Shown here: one piece after another, positions 19,443 through 29,260 of the stretch | How positions within the stretch are numbered: the stretch's first letter is position 1 | Layout: every line of letters begins with the position of its first letter | Assembly: GCA_014529385.2 (NCBI GenBank) | Contig: CM043953.1 | Span: 110,368,549-110,432,548, forward strand | Length of the DNA stretch: 64,000 nt | Direction of reading: 5' to 3' | From: Adiantum capillus-veneris | Lineage: Eukaryota > Streptophyta > Polypodiopsida > Polypodiales > Pteridaceae | Position numbers and translations under genes: made by a program | The notes under the pieces: model-generated | Told to the model about the DNA's origin: nothing | The model's database searches: none | Seen by the model: only the letters and a program-made list of their open reading frames with translations

Positions 19443-20390
19443 ATGTCTTCCGGAACTCGCAAGGGTTCTTCTTCTTCAACAAGGTCCACAACCATTGTGG
19501 AAAATGATCTAAAATCTCCTAAGTGTGGAGATATAAACACAACCACCCAACCAACGACATCGGAAACCATGATCATGGCATACTTGGTATCATTGCAAGA
19601 GACCATAAACAAACAAGGCGAAGACTTACGAGCACTTGCAATGGAGAATGGCACACTAAGGGTACTTGTGGTTGAGAATGAGAATCTCAGGATAAAACTT
19701 GAGATGCAAACAACACGTTTGATACAACTTGAAGAGAAAGTCAAGGAATTTAAATGCTCTCTTGTGGACTTGAATGCTTTGAAGGAGCGGATGAGTAAAG
19801 TAGAGGATGACCATGTATTGAAAGAGGAGAAATTTGATACCATGAGCCGTGATGTATGCGACATGAAAAATGTATGCACAAACAAGTCTTGGGGTGATGT
19901 ATGTGGTAACAATGTGGTTTCTAATTCCTCACTCATGCAAGATATGGTTCAAACAAAGAATGCTGAGAATGTGGATGTGGAGGAGTTGAAGGAACGGGAG
20001 CTACATTCCAAGAACATTGTTATTTGTGGAATTCCCAAAGACGCTAGAGACACCTCCTTCTCTTGCCATTGTTATCGAAAATTTCTTCAAACTCCACTTT
20101 GGCATGTCCGGAGTTATGGCCCTATGGAGCACATAGAGTGGGGAAGCAAGGAGCTCCTCGCTCGGGAGAACGACCAATTGTATGCACCATGCTGGATGAG
20201 ACCAAGCGAAAGATTATCCTTGATAATAGTTGGATCTATTTGAGGGATACAAAATGCTTTATATGTGAAAATCACACTATTAAGCAATAAAATATGCGTC
20301 GCAAGGCATATCAGGAAAAGAATAAAAAAAACAAGGAGATCTCTCATGAAGAAAATGTGCCCAAGGAGGAGGCAAGTCCCTCGAGCAAAT
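19443..20390 (+). pseudogene. LINE ORF1 protein (coiled coil, RRM-like, C-terminal domain)
   Basis: The start is the ATG at 19443 (MSSGTRKGSSSS). Residues 50-130 form heptad-rich coiled coil. Near 19985-20040 comes ELKERELHSKNIVICGIPKD, like the RRM strand of L1 ORF1p. One frame over (20063-20290) the C-terminal domain continues with HRVGKQ and RPIVCTMLDETKRKIIL, like the RNA-binding end of L1 ORF1p. A frameshift lies near 20130, and the frame has stops after 20290. ORF1p coats LINE RNA. I see no CCHC knuckle, which most angiosperm L1 ORF1 proteins have. Confidence 0.65.
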
Positions 20391-20440
20391 AGGGACGCGT
20401 GACCTATGAGATCGAGCTACAATTGAAAATATTCTTTTGA

Positions 20441-21418
20441 AATTGTAGTGGATATTCATGGAATGCGGGGATTGGCATTGATGAACTAGCAAGCAAAGCC
20501 GATGTTGTACTTCTTGTTGAAACTTGGGAGCATGATACACAAAGGATTAATGGCTTGGAGAATTACAATGTACATTCATTGATGTGGTCAAAGAATTTTA
20601 AACAACAAAGAGGACAAAGAGGGGTAGCATGTATGGTTAAGAAAGGATTGGAAGATTTTGTATCAATTGTGAAAGATGACAAGTACAAACGTTCTGTATG
20701 GCTGAAAATTATGACACCAAAAAGAGCACCCATTTTTGTAGCCGTTTGCTACATTCCTCATCATGATTCCCCTTTTTATGCTTGCATGGATAGAGATCAT
20801 CCATTTTTTGATTCAGAAGAGGACATTGCTTATTTCAAAGGTGAAGGTGATGTTATTGTATTTGGAGATATGAATGCTCGCACAAAGACATTGCAACATG
20901 ATACTCAACAATTTGATATGCCATACAATCCAAGGGAGTTGGAGGAAGTTCACTTGTATGATCGTTCTTCAATGGGTGAAAAAGAGCCGGATCACTATGG
21001 GAAGCTACTTTTACACATGTGTAATAGCACGGGTATGCTCATTGCCAATGGTGTATCTTTGTGGAGTGGAACCAATGGATTTACATGTAGGAGACATAAT
21101 GGGGACAGTGTGATTGACTATATGCTACTCTCCGAAGCCATCATGTATTGCATAAAGAGTTTTATGTTTGGCCAATGGACCCCCAAATCCGACCATCATA
21201 CCTTATGTATTGACCTTTCATGTGGACAAGCGACTAAGCATGATAATCTCAGTCAAAGGAAAGAGATATTATCACTATGTATGGATTTCAAACGGGCACC
21301 AATATACATTGAAATGGTTGAGCAAAAATTATGGATGAAGAAGCTTCAATATGATGTATCATTGGAAACTAAATGGGAAGCTTTCAAGAAAGTTATTTGT
21401 TCTTGTGCCGAAGAATGA
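20441..21418 (+). pseudogene. LINE AP-endonuclease domain (ORF2 N-terminus)
   Basis: The frame opens after a TGA at 20438 and reads NCSGYSWNAGIG, then ADVVLLVETWEHD. The first ATG gives 20555. Endonuclease landmarks follow: FGDMNAR at about 20860-20882, SVIDYMLLS near 21108-21134, and the SDHH motif near 21188. This domain nicks target DNA to prime reverse transcription. All landmark residues are present. The frame stops at 21416, before RT. Confidence 0.85.
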
Positions 21419-21783
21419 TTTGCTATAAAGCATCTCCATGGTATCAACAAAGATAGATCACGCAAAAGGTGGTTTGATAAAGAATGTCAAGATGCTCGAA
21501 AGTCCTTGATAAAGCTTGATACAACTATGGACAAAGACAACTATCAAAGTCAATTGCATACATACAAGGCATTGATTCAAAAGAAGAGAAGAAGATAAGA
21601 AGTAAAGCAACAACTTTTTCAAGTCCAAAAAAAGGCACATGCATGTGGAAGATTTTGGAGAAACTTTAGGGGCAAGCGGGTTGAGAATTCTGGTAACTTG
21701 CATCTTGTGGATATGTACACACATTATAGGCAATTATATGAGCAAGCAAATGCTAAAAAAATACCATTTTATGGTTCACTCCC
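21419..21783 (+). pseudogene. LINE ORF2 linker, decayed
   Basis: This is a broken coding stretch between endonuclease and RT, with a lysine-rich piece in several frames. It holds only stops and short frames. Confidence 0.4.
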
Positions 21784-22875
21784 ATGTATGACCTCTTTTT
21801 TTTACTATTGAGGATGTATGCGGTGGGCTTGAAAAGTTGTCCACTTGCGAGAGATCTTCAAGGTATCAAGCCGGAGATGATCAAATGGATGGGAGATTTT
21901 ACCCATGAGTGGATGTGTGATATGTTCAACCTTGCACTTCAACATGGTATGCCTTATGATTGGAGTACTAATTGGGTTAAGCCTTTGCATAAAGAAGGGG
22001 ATGTAAACAATGTAAACAAGTACCAGAATGTAAACAAGTACCAGACTATAATGATTTGGTCTCTTATGGGAAAGTTGTTTGGGTGCATAACAGAGATGAA
22101 ATTGAGTGATTGGGCTGAAGAGAATGACAAGCGTGCAAAGGGACAAGCGGGTTTTCGTCGATGCAATAGCACCATTGATCATCTTATCACTCTTCGTGTT
22201 CTTATGGAGGAAAGTCGGCAAGCGACTGTATTGTTGTTTTGTGGACTTTAAGAAAGCCTTTGATATGATTCCACGTAACAATTTGTGGAGAAGGATGGAA
22301 GAACTCCAAGTGCCTAGTGAGTTTATGCTTGCGGTTTCTCGAATCTATGAGAAGGTGATTTGTCAATTGCGCATGGGAAGAGAAATTTCAGAAATTTTTG
22401 TAAGCACTATTGGGGTTAAACAAGGATGTCCATTGTCACCAACTCTCTTTGGTCTATGCATCGATCAATTGAAACAAATGGTACTTGACCTTATGCAAGA
22501 AGAAGGCATTGAAGAGGTCACTATTTGCAATGCGTTAATCATGCTTTTGTTGTATGCGGATGATGTAGTGCTTCTAGCACACACTTTAGAAGACAAGGAT
22601 GTCCATTGTCACCAACTCTCTTTGGTCTATGCATCGATCAATTGAAACAAATGGTACTTGACCTTATGCAAGAAGAAGGCATTGAAGAGGTCACTATTTG
22701 CAATGAGTTAATCATGCTTTTGTTGTATGCGGATAATGTAGTGCTTCTAGCACACACTTTAGAAGATGCACAAAAGCTTATGGTTGTCCTTGAGAACTTT
22801 TGCTTGCATAGTGGGCTGATTGTGAATGAATCGAAAACAACGGTTATGCTTGTGAAAACATATAATCAGCCATGA
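21784..22875 (+). pseudogene. LINE reverse transcriptase with internal tandem duplication
   Basis: Three overlapping frames (21784-22251, 22106-22645 and 22606-22875) carry LINE RT blocks: NWVKPLHKEGD, QAGFRRCNSTIDHL, VDFKKAFDMIPR, GVKQGCPLSPTLFGLCID and LLLYADDVVLLAH (YADD at 22553-22564). A 173-bp segment is then repeated, with the second catalytic motif as YADN. The sequence continues to ENFCLHSGLIVNESKT and stops. A frameshift near 22235 and the out-of-frame duplication inactivate it. Confidence 0.85.
22420..22765 (+). repeat. Tandem duplication of 173 bp across the RT active site
   Basis: Units 22420-22592 and 22593-22765 are nearly identical. They differ at GCG/GAG in the preceding block and GAT/AAT in the catalytic motif. 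Because 173 is not divisible by three, the second unit is read in a different frame. Confidence 0.9.
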
Positions 22876-23157
<282 letters not shown>

Positions 23158-23177
23158 CTCTTATTTTTTTTTCCTTT

Positions 23178-23290
23178 GTAAACACACCTCGATCCCACAT
23201 TGTCGTCACCATCGATTTTGCTCCTTTTTTCTCTCCCTTGACCCTTTGTCGGCCTCTCTCTCTCTCTCTCATATTTTTTTCCTTGGTAAA
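23178..23290. repeat. Tandem 108-bp module interrupted by the young chromovirus
   Basis: GTAAACACACCTCGATCCC at 23178 recurs 108 bases later. The second copy is split at 23290 by the chromovirus and resumes at 30853 with GTAAACACACCTCAATCCC and the same downstream CTCTCCCTTGACCC. Confidence 0.75.
23286..23290. repeat. Target-site duplication GTAAA, left
   Basis: It matches 30853-30857 on the other side of the element. Five bases is normal for Ty3/gypsy. Confidence 0.9.
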
Positions 23291-24881
23291 TGTCATAATA
23301 ATCAATATCTAATTCTCCTAAATGATTTTTTCATATTAATCTGATCATTTAATGTGGGGAAGTGCCAAGGGAGAAAAAGCTAGAATATTGGTTAAGTTAG
23401 CAGACCGGCCACAGTAGGGATCCAAAGGAGGGAAAATAGGGATCCAAAGGGGGGGCCATCTGCAAAAGAGCCATGTGAAACAATGGGCCAAAAAGACCCT
23501 AAGGTTCAGCCCATTAAGACTTCCAAAATGCTAAGGTTCCAAAATTCAAAGGTTGTGTCCAAAGGTCAACCCTAGGGAAAATTGGATGCTTAGTGTGTGC
23601 CCAAAAAGTCTTTCTACATCCCTACATGGGAGGGGGCGAGCCCCAAAGCTAGGGGATGAGAGAGAAAGCCACACACACACACACAGGCTCCCTTTACACA
23701 AAGGGAATGAGGGACACATGTCAGCTCCCTAGGCCAGATGCCCACAAGGTGTGCCCAATTCCTATTGGAAGACCCTTGAAGTGGACCAATGAGAATTAAG
23801 CTAGAGTAAATCTAGTTTAATTAATTTAAAAACATTTAATAAAAGAAACCAATGAGAATTAAGTCTCCTAGAAGACTATTGGGCAGTCTCCCAAGGGGTC
23901 CAATGAGCATTCAGGAGCCCCATGGCTTGCCTGATTCCTATTGGCCAGGAGGCAAAGGGGTCCAATGAGAGTTTAGTTTAATTATTTAATTACCTAAAGC
24001 TCTCACAAAAGGGGAAAGGGGGACACATGTCTAAAGGCTATCACTTATACTGCTTAATTCCTATTGGCTTGACCTGGGGAGGTCCAATGAGGCAAAGTCC
24101 AGACTTATTTAGCAGCTAGGGCTCGCCCAAGAGAGGGGGGGGGGCTGATTTTTGCTTGGCATTCACACACACACTCTCAGACTTGACCATGTGTGAAGGG
24201 AAAATACTCTATCTCCTCCCAAGCTTTAATGGAGAGCTCATCACCTACTCCAAGCTTGTGAGATAGAAGCCTACATCAACACTCTCTTGGCATGTGGATG
24301 CAAATCCAACCAAGAGCCAAGCTTCAATGCATGCTCATCTTCTCTACCAAGCTAATTACTAAGCTAAGCTATGCTAGTATGAGTGATTATGTGAGGAGAT
24401 GTACTTCTTTCTCGTAAGATACTTCTTTTTCCTCTCAATCTACTCTCATACCCTGCTAGCTCTCACCATCTTCGAAGGTGTGTGAGGTCTTGGGTCTGAG
24501 AACGGGGATAATTCAAGTTGTGTTTGATTAAGTGTTTTGCTTGGTGTATGAAGCTTCCATCTTCATTGCACTAGCTAGTCTTGAAGGAACACAAAGAATT
24601 GTATTGTACAATGTCTCTCTTGATGGGAGAAACCATAATACAAAGCCTTTTGGAGGGGGGACCGGCTCCATGCAAATCCGGTCCTCAACTGTTGTCAATA
24701 GCTTAATTGCTCTCTCTTTTGAAAGTATTGTCGATGCTATCTAACTAGGTGTTATGCTTTTTGTTGCTCTCTCCACCCAAGCACTCTTGTAATTCTCATT
24801 AGGAATCTATTCTAATGAAATGCCCACTATGTTCATGCTAATTTCCGCTACACATAAAATTTTAGGCCATTAAATGTTACA
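23291..24881 (+). repeat. 5' LTR of the young chromovirus
   Basis: It runs from TGTCATAATAATC to AAATGTTACA. It is nearly identical to 29261-30852. A 70-codon open frame at 24532 recurs in the other LTR, but it follows from LTR identity and is not evidence of coding. Confidence 0.95.
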
Positions 24882-24882
24882 T

Positions 24883-24894
24883 TGGTATCAGAGC
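24883..24894 (+). promoter_or_regulatory. Primer-binding site for initiator tRNA-Met
   Basis: TGGTATCAGAGC lies one base after the LTR. It is the perfect complement of the plant initiator tRNA-Met 3' end, standard for chromoviruses. Confidence 0.95.
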
Positions 24895-25299
24895 TCAAGG
24901 TTTCTCTTTTCTTGCTCAAGAAGGGAGGTCCTCAAGCTAGCTACAAATGGTTGGTATTATTAATTGCCTGTGAGTAAGTAGAATAGGGATTTTTCAGCCT
25001 TGCAGTGCGCCTGCCTTTGTGCAGTTAACGGGGCATCACCGTCGAGAGCTATGGTCTTAATAGTGGAGTCCTACGGGGCTTGCCTACGGCTTAACCACTA
25101 TTGAGCTATTAGAAGCTTGACAGGAGCCGGTGCTGTTTTGGTGTCGAAAGACCCTCTCTTCTATTCCTTGCAATTAATGGTATTCGAGCCGCGGGTACAG
25201 TAGCTTGAGTGCTTTTTCTAAAGGGGTAAAGAGGAGTAGCAACTAGGGCTTGAAGTGCCAAAGTACACCTAAAAAAGTTTACACCTAAAAGTTGTTAGA
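24895..25299 (+). other. Leader of the young chromovirus
   Basis: This untranslated leader lies between primer site and Gag start. The minus-strand relative has a matching leader at 41960-42317. I see no coding region in it. Confidence 0.6.
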
Positions 25300-28200
25300 A
25301 TGGCTGACAATAGTAAAGAGAGTGAAATTAATGTTGATAACTTTGATTTTGCTCATGAGCAAGCTACTAATGATGCTTCAATGCTTGTTAACTATCTTGT
25401 TTCTAGGCTTCAACAAGCCATGGGCAATCCATCTCTCCAAAGTGAAGTGCAACGGCAGCTCCGTGCTCACGGGATTCTCCAAGCTCATCACCATGACGAG
25501 AGAACACCAAACTCACCACAAAGGATCTCCTCTATGCCATGCTTGGGGAAAGGTAAGAGAACATGATGCTTTTATTCTCTTTGACCCTGGTTCTACTCAC
25601 AATTTCATATCTATGGAGTTAGCCACCAAGCTAGGCATACAATCCTACGAGATGGGAGATATCCTACCCGCAGACAGTGCCTTCAAGGGGCAAGAAGCTT
25701 CAGTCACTCCCTTAATCGGGAAATTGAGACTTCATGTCCAAGGCTATGTGGACAAAGAGGACTTCTTTATCTCTCCTCTCAAGCATGAGGATGTAATCCT
25801 AGGGGCACCATGGTTTGACCGCCTGGCTGCCCATATTAAATTTCCTGAAAGGAGAATCTCCTTTAAGTTCAGGGAAAAGGACATGTATATAGATGCTAGG
25901 GAGATGGGTAACACCATCCCCATTGTACATACACCAGCTTTCAACAAGTCAATAAAGAGCTCTATTTCCGTGTACATGATTTTTGTTAAAGATTCTCAAA
26001 ATGAACCTAATGCTTTAGCAAAAGAAAATAAAAGCAACCAAAAGGAATTAGAGTTATCCAATTTTCTCAAGGGGTTTCAAGATGTCTTTATTGACGACAT
26101 CCCTTGTGAGCTACCTCCTAAACGAGGTAATGACGACCATGCAATTGAACTTCTTCCAGGAAGTTCACCGCCTAACAAACCTCCTTATAGAGTTTCTCAA
26201 GCTCAACAAGAGGAGATTATGCGGCAAGTGCATGAGTTAATTGAGAAGGGCATGGTTAGGCCTAGCTCATCTCCATTTTGCTCACCTGTGCTATTAGTGC
26301 AAAAGAAAGACGGCACATATCGTATGTGTGTCGACTATAGAGCACTAAATAGGATCACTATCAAGAATAGGTTTCCCGTTCCACGGGTAGAAGACCTATT
26401 TGATAAGCTACAAGGATCGACCTACTTCAGTAGGATTGACCTAAAAAGTGGCTATCATCAAATAAGGATAGTTGATCAAGACATTGTAAAGACCGCATTT
26501 CGTACTACATTTGGTCTTTACGAATACATTGTCATGCCTTTTGGCTTGACTAATGCACCAGCCACATTTAACCGCTTGATGGAGAAGCTGTTCAGGCCTC
26601 ATCGAACCTTCACTGGAGTGTTCTTTGATGATATTATCATCTACTCTAATTCATTGGAGGAACACAAGCAACACCTCCAGGTAATATTTCAAGTTTTAAG
26701 AGAGAATAAACTTTATGTTAATCGAAAAAAAAGTGAATTTTTCTTGCAAGAGATTCAATATTTAGGTCACATTATCTCTCAAGATGGAATCGAAATGGAT
26801 CCATCTAAGTTAGAGGTAATAAAAGGATGGCCTAAACCAAGGAATCTTCATGAACTAAGAAGCTTTATAGGTATGTGTGCATACTATAGACGCTTCATAG
26901 AAAAGTTCTCACAAATTGCGGGACCATTACATGACCTAACAAAGAAAAATGTTAGGTATACGTGGTCTGCTAAGGAGAACAATGCTTTCGAAAAGCTTAA
27001 AGAAAAGCTTATCTCTCAACCTGTGCTTACACTACCGGATCTCTCAAAACCATTTGAGGTCCAATGTGATGCTTGTGGTGATTGCCTTGGGGCTGTTCTA
27101 CTCCAAGAAGGGCACGCCATAGGCTATGAGAGTCGAAGGCTCGATCCTGTTGAGCAAGCTCTAGGCATATACGAAAAAGAACTCCTTGCAGTTCTACATG
27201 CCTTAGACTCATGGAAGCACTATTTATTGGGGACTCCTTTCATTCTGCGAACGGATCACCAAAGTCTTAAGTACTTCATGACGCAGACCAAGCTCTCCGA
27301 CAAACAAATGAGGTGGGCAAATTTCCTTTCGCAATTTCATTTTCATATTGCTCACATTGCTGGCAAGCATAATCAAGTAGCCGATGCACTCTCAAGACGC
27401 CCGAGAGTGAATGCGGTTTCCATAGCAACTCACAATGATCTATCTTCAATGATAGATGAGTATGCTATTGATCCCGATTTTAGAGATGTGATTTCAGCCC
27501 TTGCATTAGGGAAGAAAGAAGAACCATTTACCTTACAAGATGGTTATCTTCTCTATGGCAATAGACTATGCGTTACTAACTCACTACGTGAGAAAGTAAT
27601 GTATGAATCTCATGCTCCTCCATATGCAGGGCATAGAGGGATTCAGTCTACCCTCAAGGGAATTGAAACATATTTCTATTGGCCTACCATGAAAGTGAAC
27701 ATACACGAGTATGTTTCCAAATGTGTGGTATGTCAAAAGACAAAATTTGATAGAGGGAAGCAACTTGGATTGCTTCAACCCTTGCCAATCCCTAATTCAC
27801 CGTGGGAGAGCATATCCATGGATTTTATCTTTGGATTGCCTAAGTCTATCCATGGGAATACGGGAATATGGACGATAGTAGACAGGTTCAGTAAACAAGC
27901 TCATTTTATACCTGTCAAAAAGACTATCAAAGCCCATCAAATGGCAACCCTCTTCATTTCACAAATTTTCAAGTACCATGGCTTGCCAATGTCCATAGTG
28001 TCGGATAGAGATCCTAGAATGACCAGTAATTTCTGGAAGGGTCTCTTTGAGAATTTAGGAACAAGGCTAAACTTCTCTTCGGCCTATCATCCACAAACTG
28101 ATGGCCAAAGTGAAATAGCTAACCTAACCATTCTCGATCTACTAAAAGCCTATGTAACGGAAGTAGATCAAAGATCCCAATGGGAGAAGTACTTACCCTT

Positions 28201-28900
28201 AGTAGAGTATGCTTACAATAACACTGTACATACTTCTACAGGAAAAGCACCTTTCGAGGTAATTGAGGGAAGATCAAAAAGTCCCTTGCTACTTAAGGTA
28301 CATGGGAAGATCTTCGCTGCAGATGAGTATAGCCGAGACCTACAAGAATCTTTCCAAAAGATTAAGGATGCTATCTCTATCTCACAGCAAAGGCAAAAGG
28401 CTGCTGCTGACAAGCACAGAAAAGCCCAAGCCTTTAAAGAAAACGATTGGGTCTTGTTAAAGTTTCCCAAGGCTCGATTAAGGCACACGACGGGCAAGAA
28501 TCCTACGGGCCACCAAAAGTACTATGCTAAACTAGCAAAAAGGTATTATGGTCCCTTCCAGATTCTTAGGCCAATCAATGAGATGGCCTATCAACTTAAG
28601 TTGCCCAATCATTGGCTCATACACAATGCTTTTCATGTGAGCCTCTTAAAGCCTTACAAAGGAGAGCCACCTCAAGAACCAACTATTGAAGACCCACCGG
28701 AGATCGAGGACCACGAGGAGGTGCTGCAGCCCGAGTCCATTCTCCGACATGAAGACAAGGTATTAAGAGGCGGTAAGACTATCCGACGATATCTTATTAA
28801 GTTTAAGAATTATCCTTTTGAAGATGCTAGATGGATGCAAGGCATACAATTAAAGGATAACCTAAACCTTGTCAATGCTTACAATGCTTCCCAAGAGTAA
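25292..28900 (+). CDS. Pol polyprotein: protease, RT, RNase H, integrase, chromodomain
   Basis: The frame is open for 1202 codons. The first 70 or so are out-of-frame Gag DNA, so the ATG at 25292 is not the ancestral start. Order: protease with FILFDPGSTHNF (Asp near residue 98) and VILGAPWFDRL; RT from about 325 with SPVLLVQKKDGTYRMCVDY and catalytic FFDDIIIYS near 443; RNase H with CDACGDCLGAVLLQ near 592; integrase HHCC (HAPPYAGHRG to CVVCQ) and DDE residues in MDFIFGLP, VSDRDPR and GQSEIAN; GPF-type region YYGPFQIL; and a chromodomain (LIKFKNYPFEDARWM) at the end. No stop or frameshift is seen. The protease reads DPG rather than DSG or DTG. Confidence 0.95.
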   Translation: MLEWLTIVKRVKLMLITLILLMSKLLMMLQCLLTILFLGFNKPWAIHLSKVKCNGSSVLTGFSKLITMTREHQTHHKGSPLCHAWGKVREHDAFILFDPGSTHNFISMELATKLGIQSYEMGDILPADSAFKGQEASVTPLIGKLRLHVQGYVDKEDFFISPLKHEDVILGAPWFDRLAAHIKFPERRISFKFREKDMYIDAREMGNTIPIVHTPAFNKSIKSSISVYMIFVKDSQNEPNALAKENKSNQKELELSNFLKGFQDVFIDDIPCELPPKRGNDDHAIELLPGSSPPNKPPYRVSQAQQEEIMRQVHELIEKGMVRPSSSPFCSPVLLVQKKDGTYRMCVDYRALNRITIKNRFPVPRVEDLFDKLQGSTYFSRIDLKSGYHQIRIVDQDIVKTAFRTTFGLYEYIVMPFGLTNAPATFNRLMEKLFRPHRTFTGVFFDDIIIYSNSLEEHKQHLQVIFQVLRENKLYVNRKKSEFFLQEIQYLGHIISQDGIEMDPSKLEVIKGWPKPRNLHELRSFIGMCAYYRRFIEKFSQIAGPLHDLTKKNVRYTWSAKENNAFEKLKEKLISQPVLTLPDLSKPFEVQCDACGDCLGAVLLQEGHAIGYESRRLDPVEQALGIYEKELLAVLHALDSWKHYLLGTPFILRTDHQSLKYFMTQTKLSDKQMRWANFLSQFHFHIAHIAGKHNQVADALSRRPRVNAVSIATHNDLSSMIDEYAIDPDFRDVISALALGKKEEPFTLQDGYLLYGNRLCVTNSLREKVMYESHAPPYAGHRGIQSTLKGIETYFYWPTMKVNIHEYVSKCVVCQKTKFDRGKQLGLLQPLPIPNSPWESISMDFIFGLPKSIHGNTGIWTIVDRFSKQAHFIPVKKTIKAHQMATLFISQIFKYHGLPMSIVSDRDPRMTSNFWKGLFENLGTRLNFSSAYHPQTDGQSEIANLTILDLLKAYVTEVDQRSQWEKYLPLVEYAYNNTVHTSTGKAPFEVIEGRSKSPLLLKVHGKIFAADEYSRDLQESFQKIKDAISISQQRQKAAADKHRKAQAFKENDWVLLKFPKARLRHTTGKNPTGHQKYYAKLAKRYYGPFQILRPINEMAYQLKLPNHWLIHNAFHVSLLKPYKGEPPQEPTIEDPPEIEDHEEVLQPESILRHEDKVLRGGKTIRRYLIKFKNYPFEDARWMQGIQLKDNLNLVNAYNASQE
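25300..25566 (+). pseudogene. Gag N-terminal remnant (young chromovirus)
   Basis: The ATG at 25300 starts MADNSKESEINVDNFDF, which aligns with the Gag start of the minus-strand copy (MADNNQESRMNIDSFDF). Similarity covers about 60 residues, including VNYLVSRLQQAMGNPSLQ. It then jumps, near 25475-25495, to sequence just before the protease. The capsid core, RS-rich region and zinc knuckle are lost. The remnant frame is out of phase with Pol, so translation ends at 25564 in a short unrelated tail. Confidence 0.85.
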
Positions 28901-29246
28901 GCAAATGTACAAAATGTTAAAAATGAACAAATTTTTTTTTGTCTTATAAGACTCTCTTTTTCTTTATTTGTGCACAAAAATGAAGTAGTATGCATGCTTA
29001 GATCAAGTTTGCGGGGACGACGTCTCCCAAACACCAAAGTAGAGCTTGTCACTCTACTATGGAAGACTGATAGGACTAATGTGCAGACATGCTTGCGGCA
29101 GCCTCAGGCTCTCAAGCGCCAAATGGACTAGTCATCCATTATGGAATGATGTCGTAGGGTAACATAGGGATCCTCTACCCGCTAAGAAAAGGACTCATGC
29201 ATATGCTTTATCTTCTCTACACCATAGTCGAGGACGACTATGATTT
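28901..29246 (+). other. 3' untranslated region of the young chromovirus
   Basis: This non-coding stretch between the Pol stop and the polypurine tract is conserved with the relic at 17775-18052 and with the minus-strand copy. It includes the paired TCGAGGACGACTATGATTTC segment before the tract. Confidence 0.7.
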
Positions 29247-29260
29247 CAAGAGAGAGGTAA
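29247..29260 (+). promoter_or_regulatory. Polypurine tract of the young chromovirus
   Basis: CAAGAGAGAGGTAA abuts the 3' LTR. The same tract precedes the LTRs at 18053 and, on the minus strand, at 36845. Confidence 0.9.

Larger units (their letters stand above)
19131..22875 (+). mobile_element. L1-like non-LTR retrotransposon (LINE), 3'-incomplete
   Basis: It carries an ORF1, an apurinic endonuclease and a reverse transcriptase in the standard LINE order. The start is inferred from where chromovirus LTR similarity ends. The right end is abrupt: the sequence switches after the RT palm to unrelated CT-rich DNA, with no thumb region, 3' UTR or poly(A). LINEs are usually 5'-truncated, so loss of the 3' end points to later deletion or rearrangement. 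Confidence 0.8.

Noticed and set aside
24532-24744. A 70-codon frame repeated identically at 30503-30715
   Set aside because: Both lie in the two near-identical LTRs of one young element. Identity follows from reverse transcription, not from coding constraint, and the older LTRs do not keep the frame.
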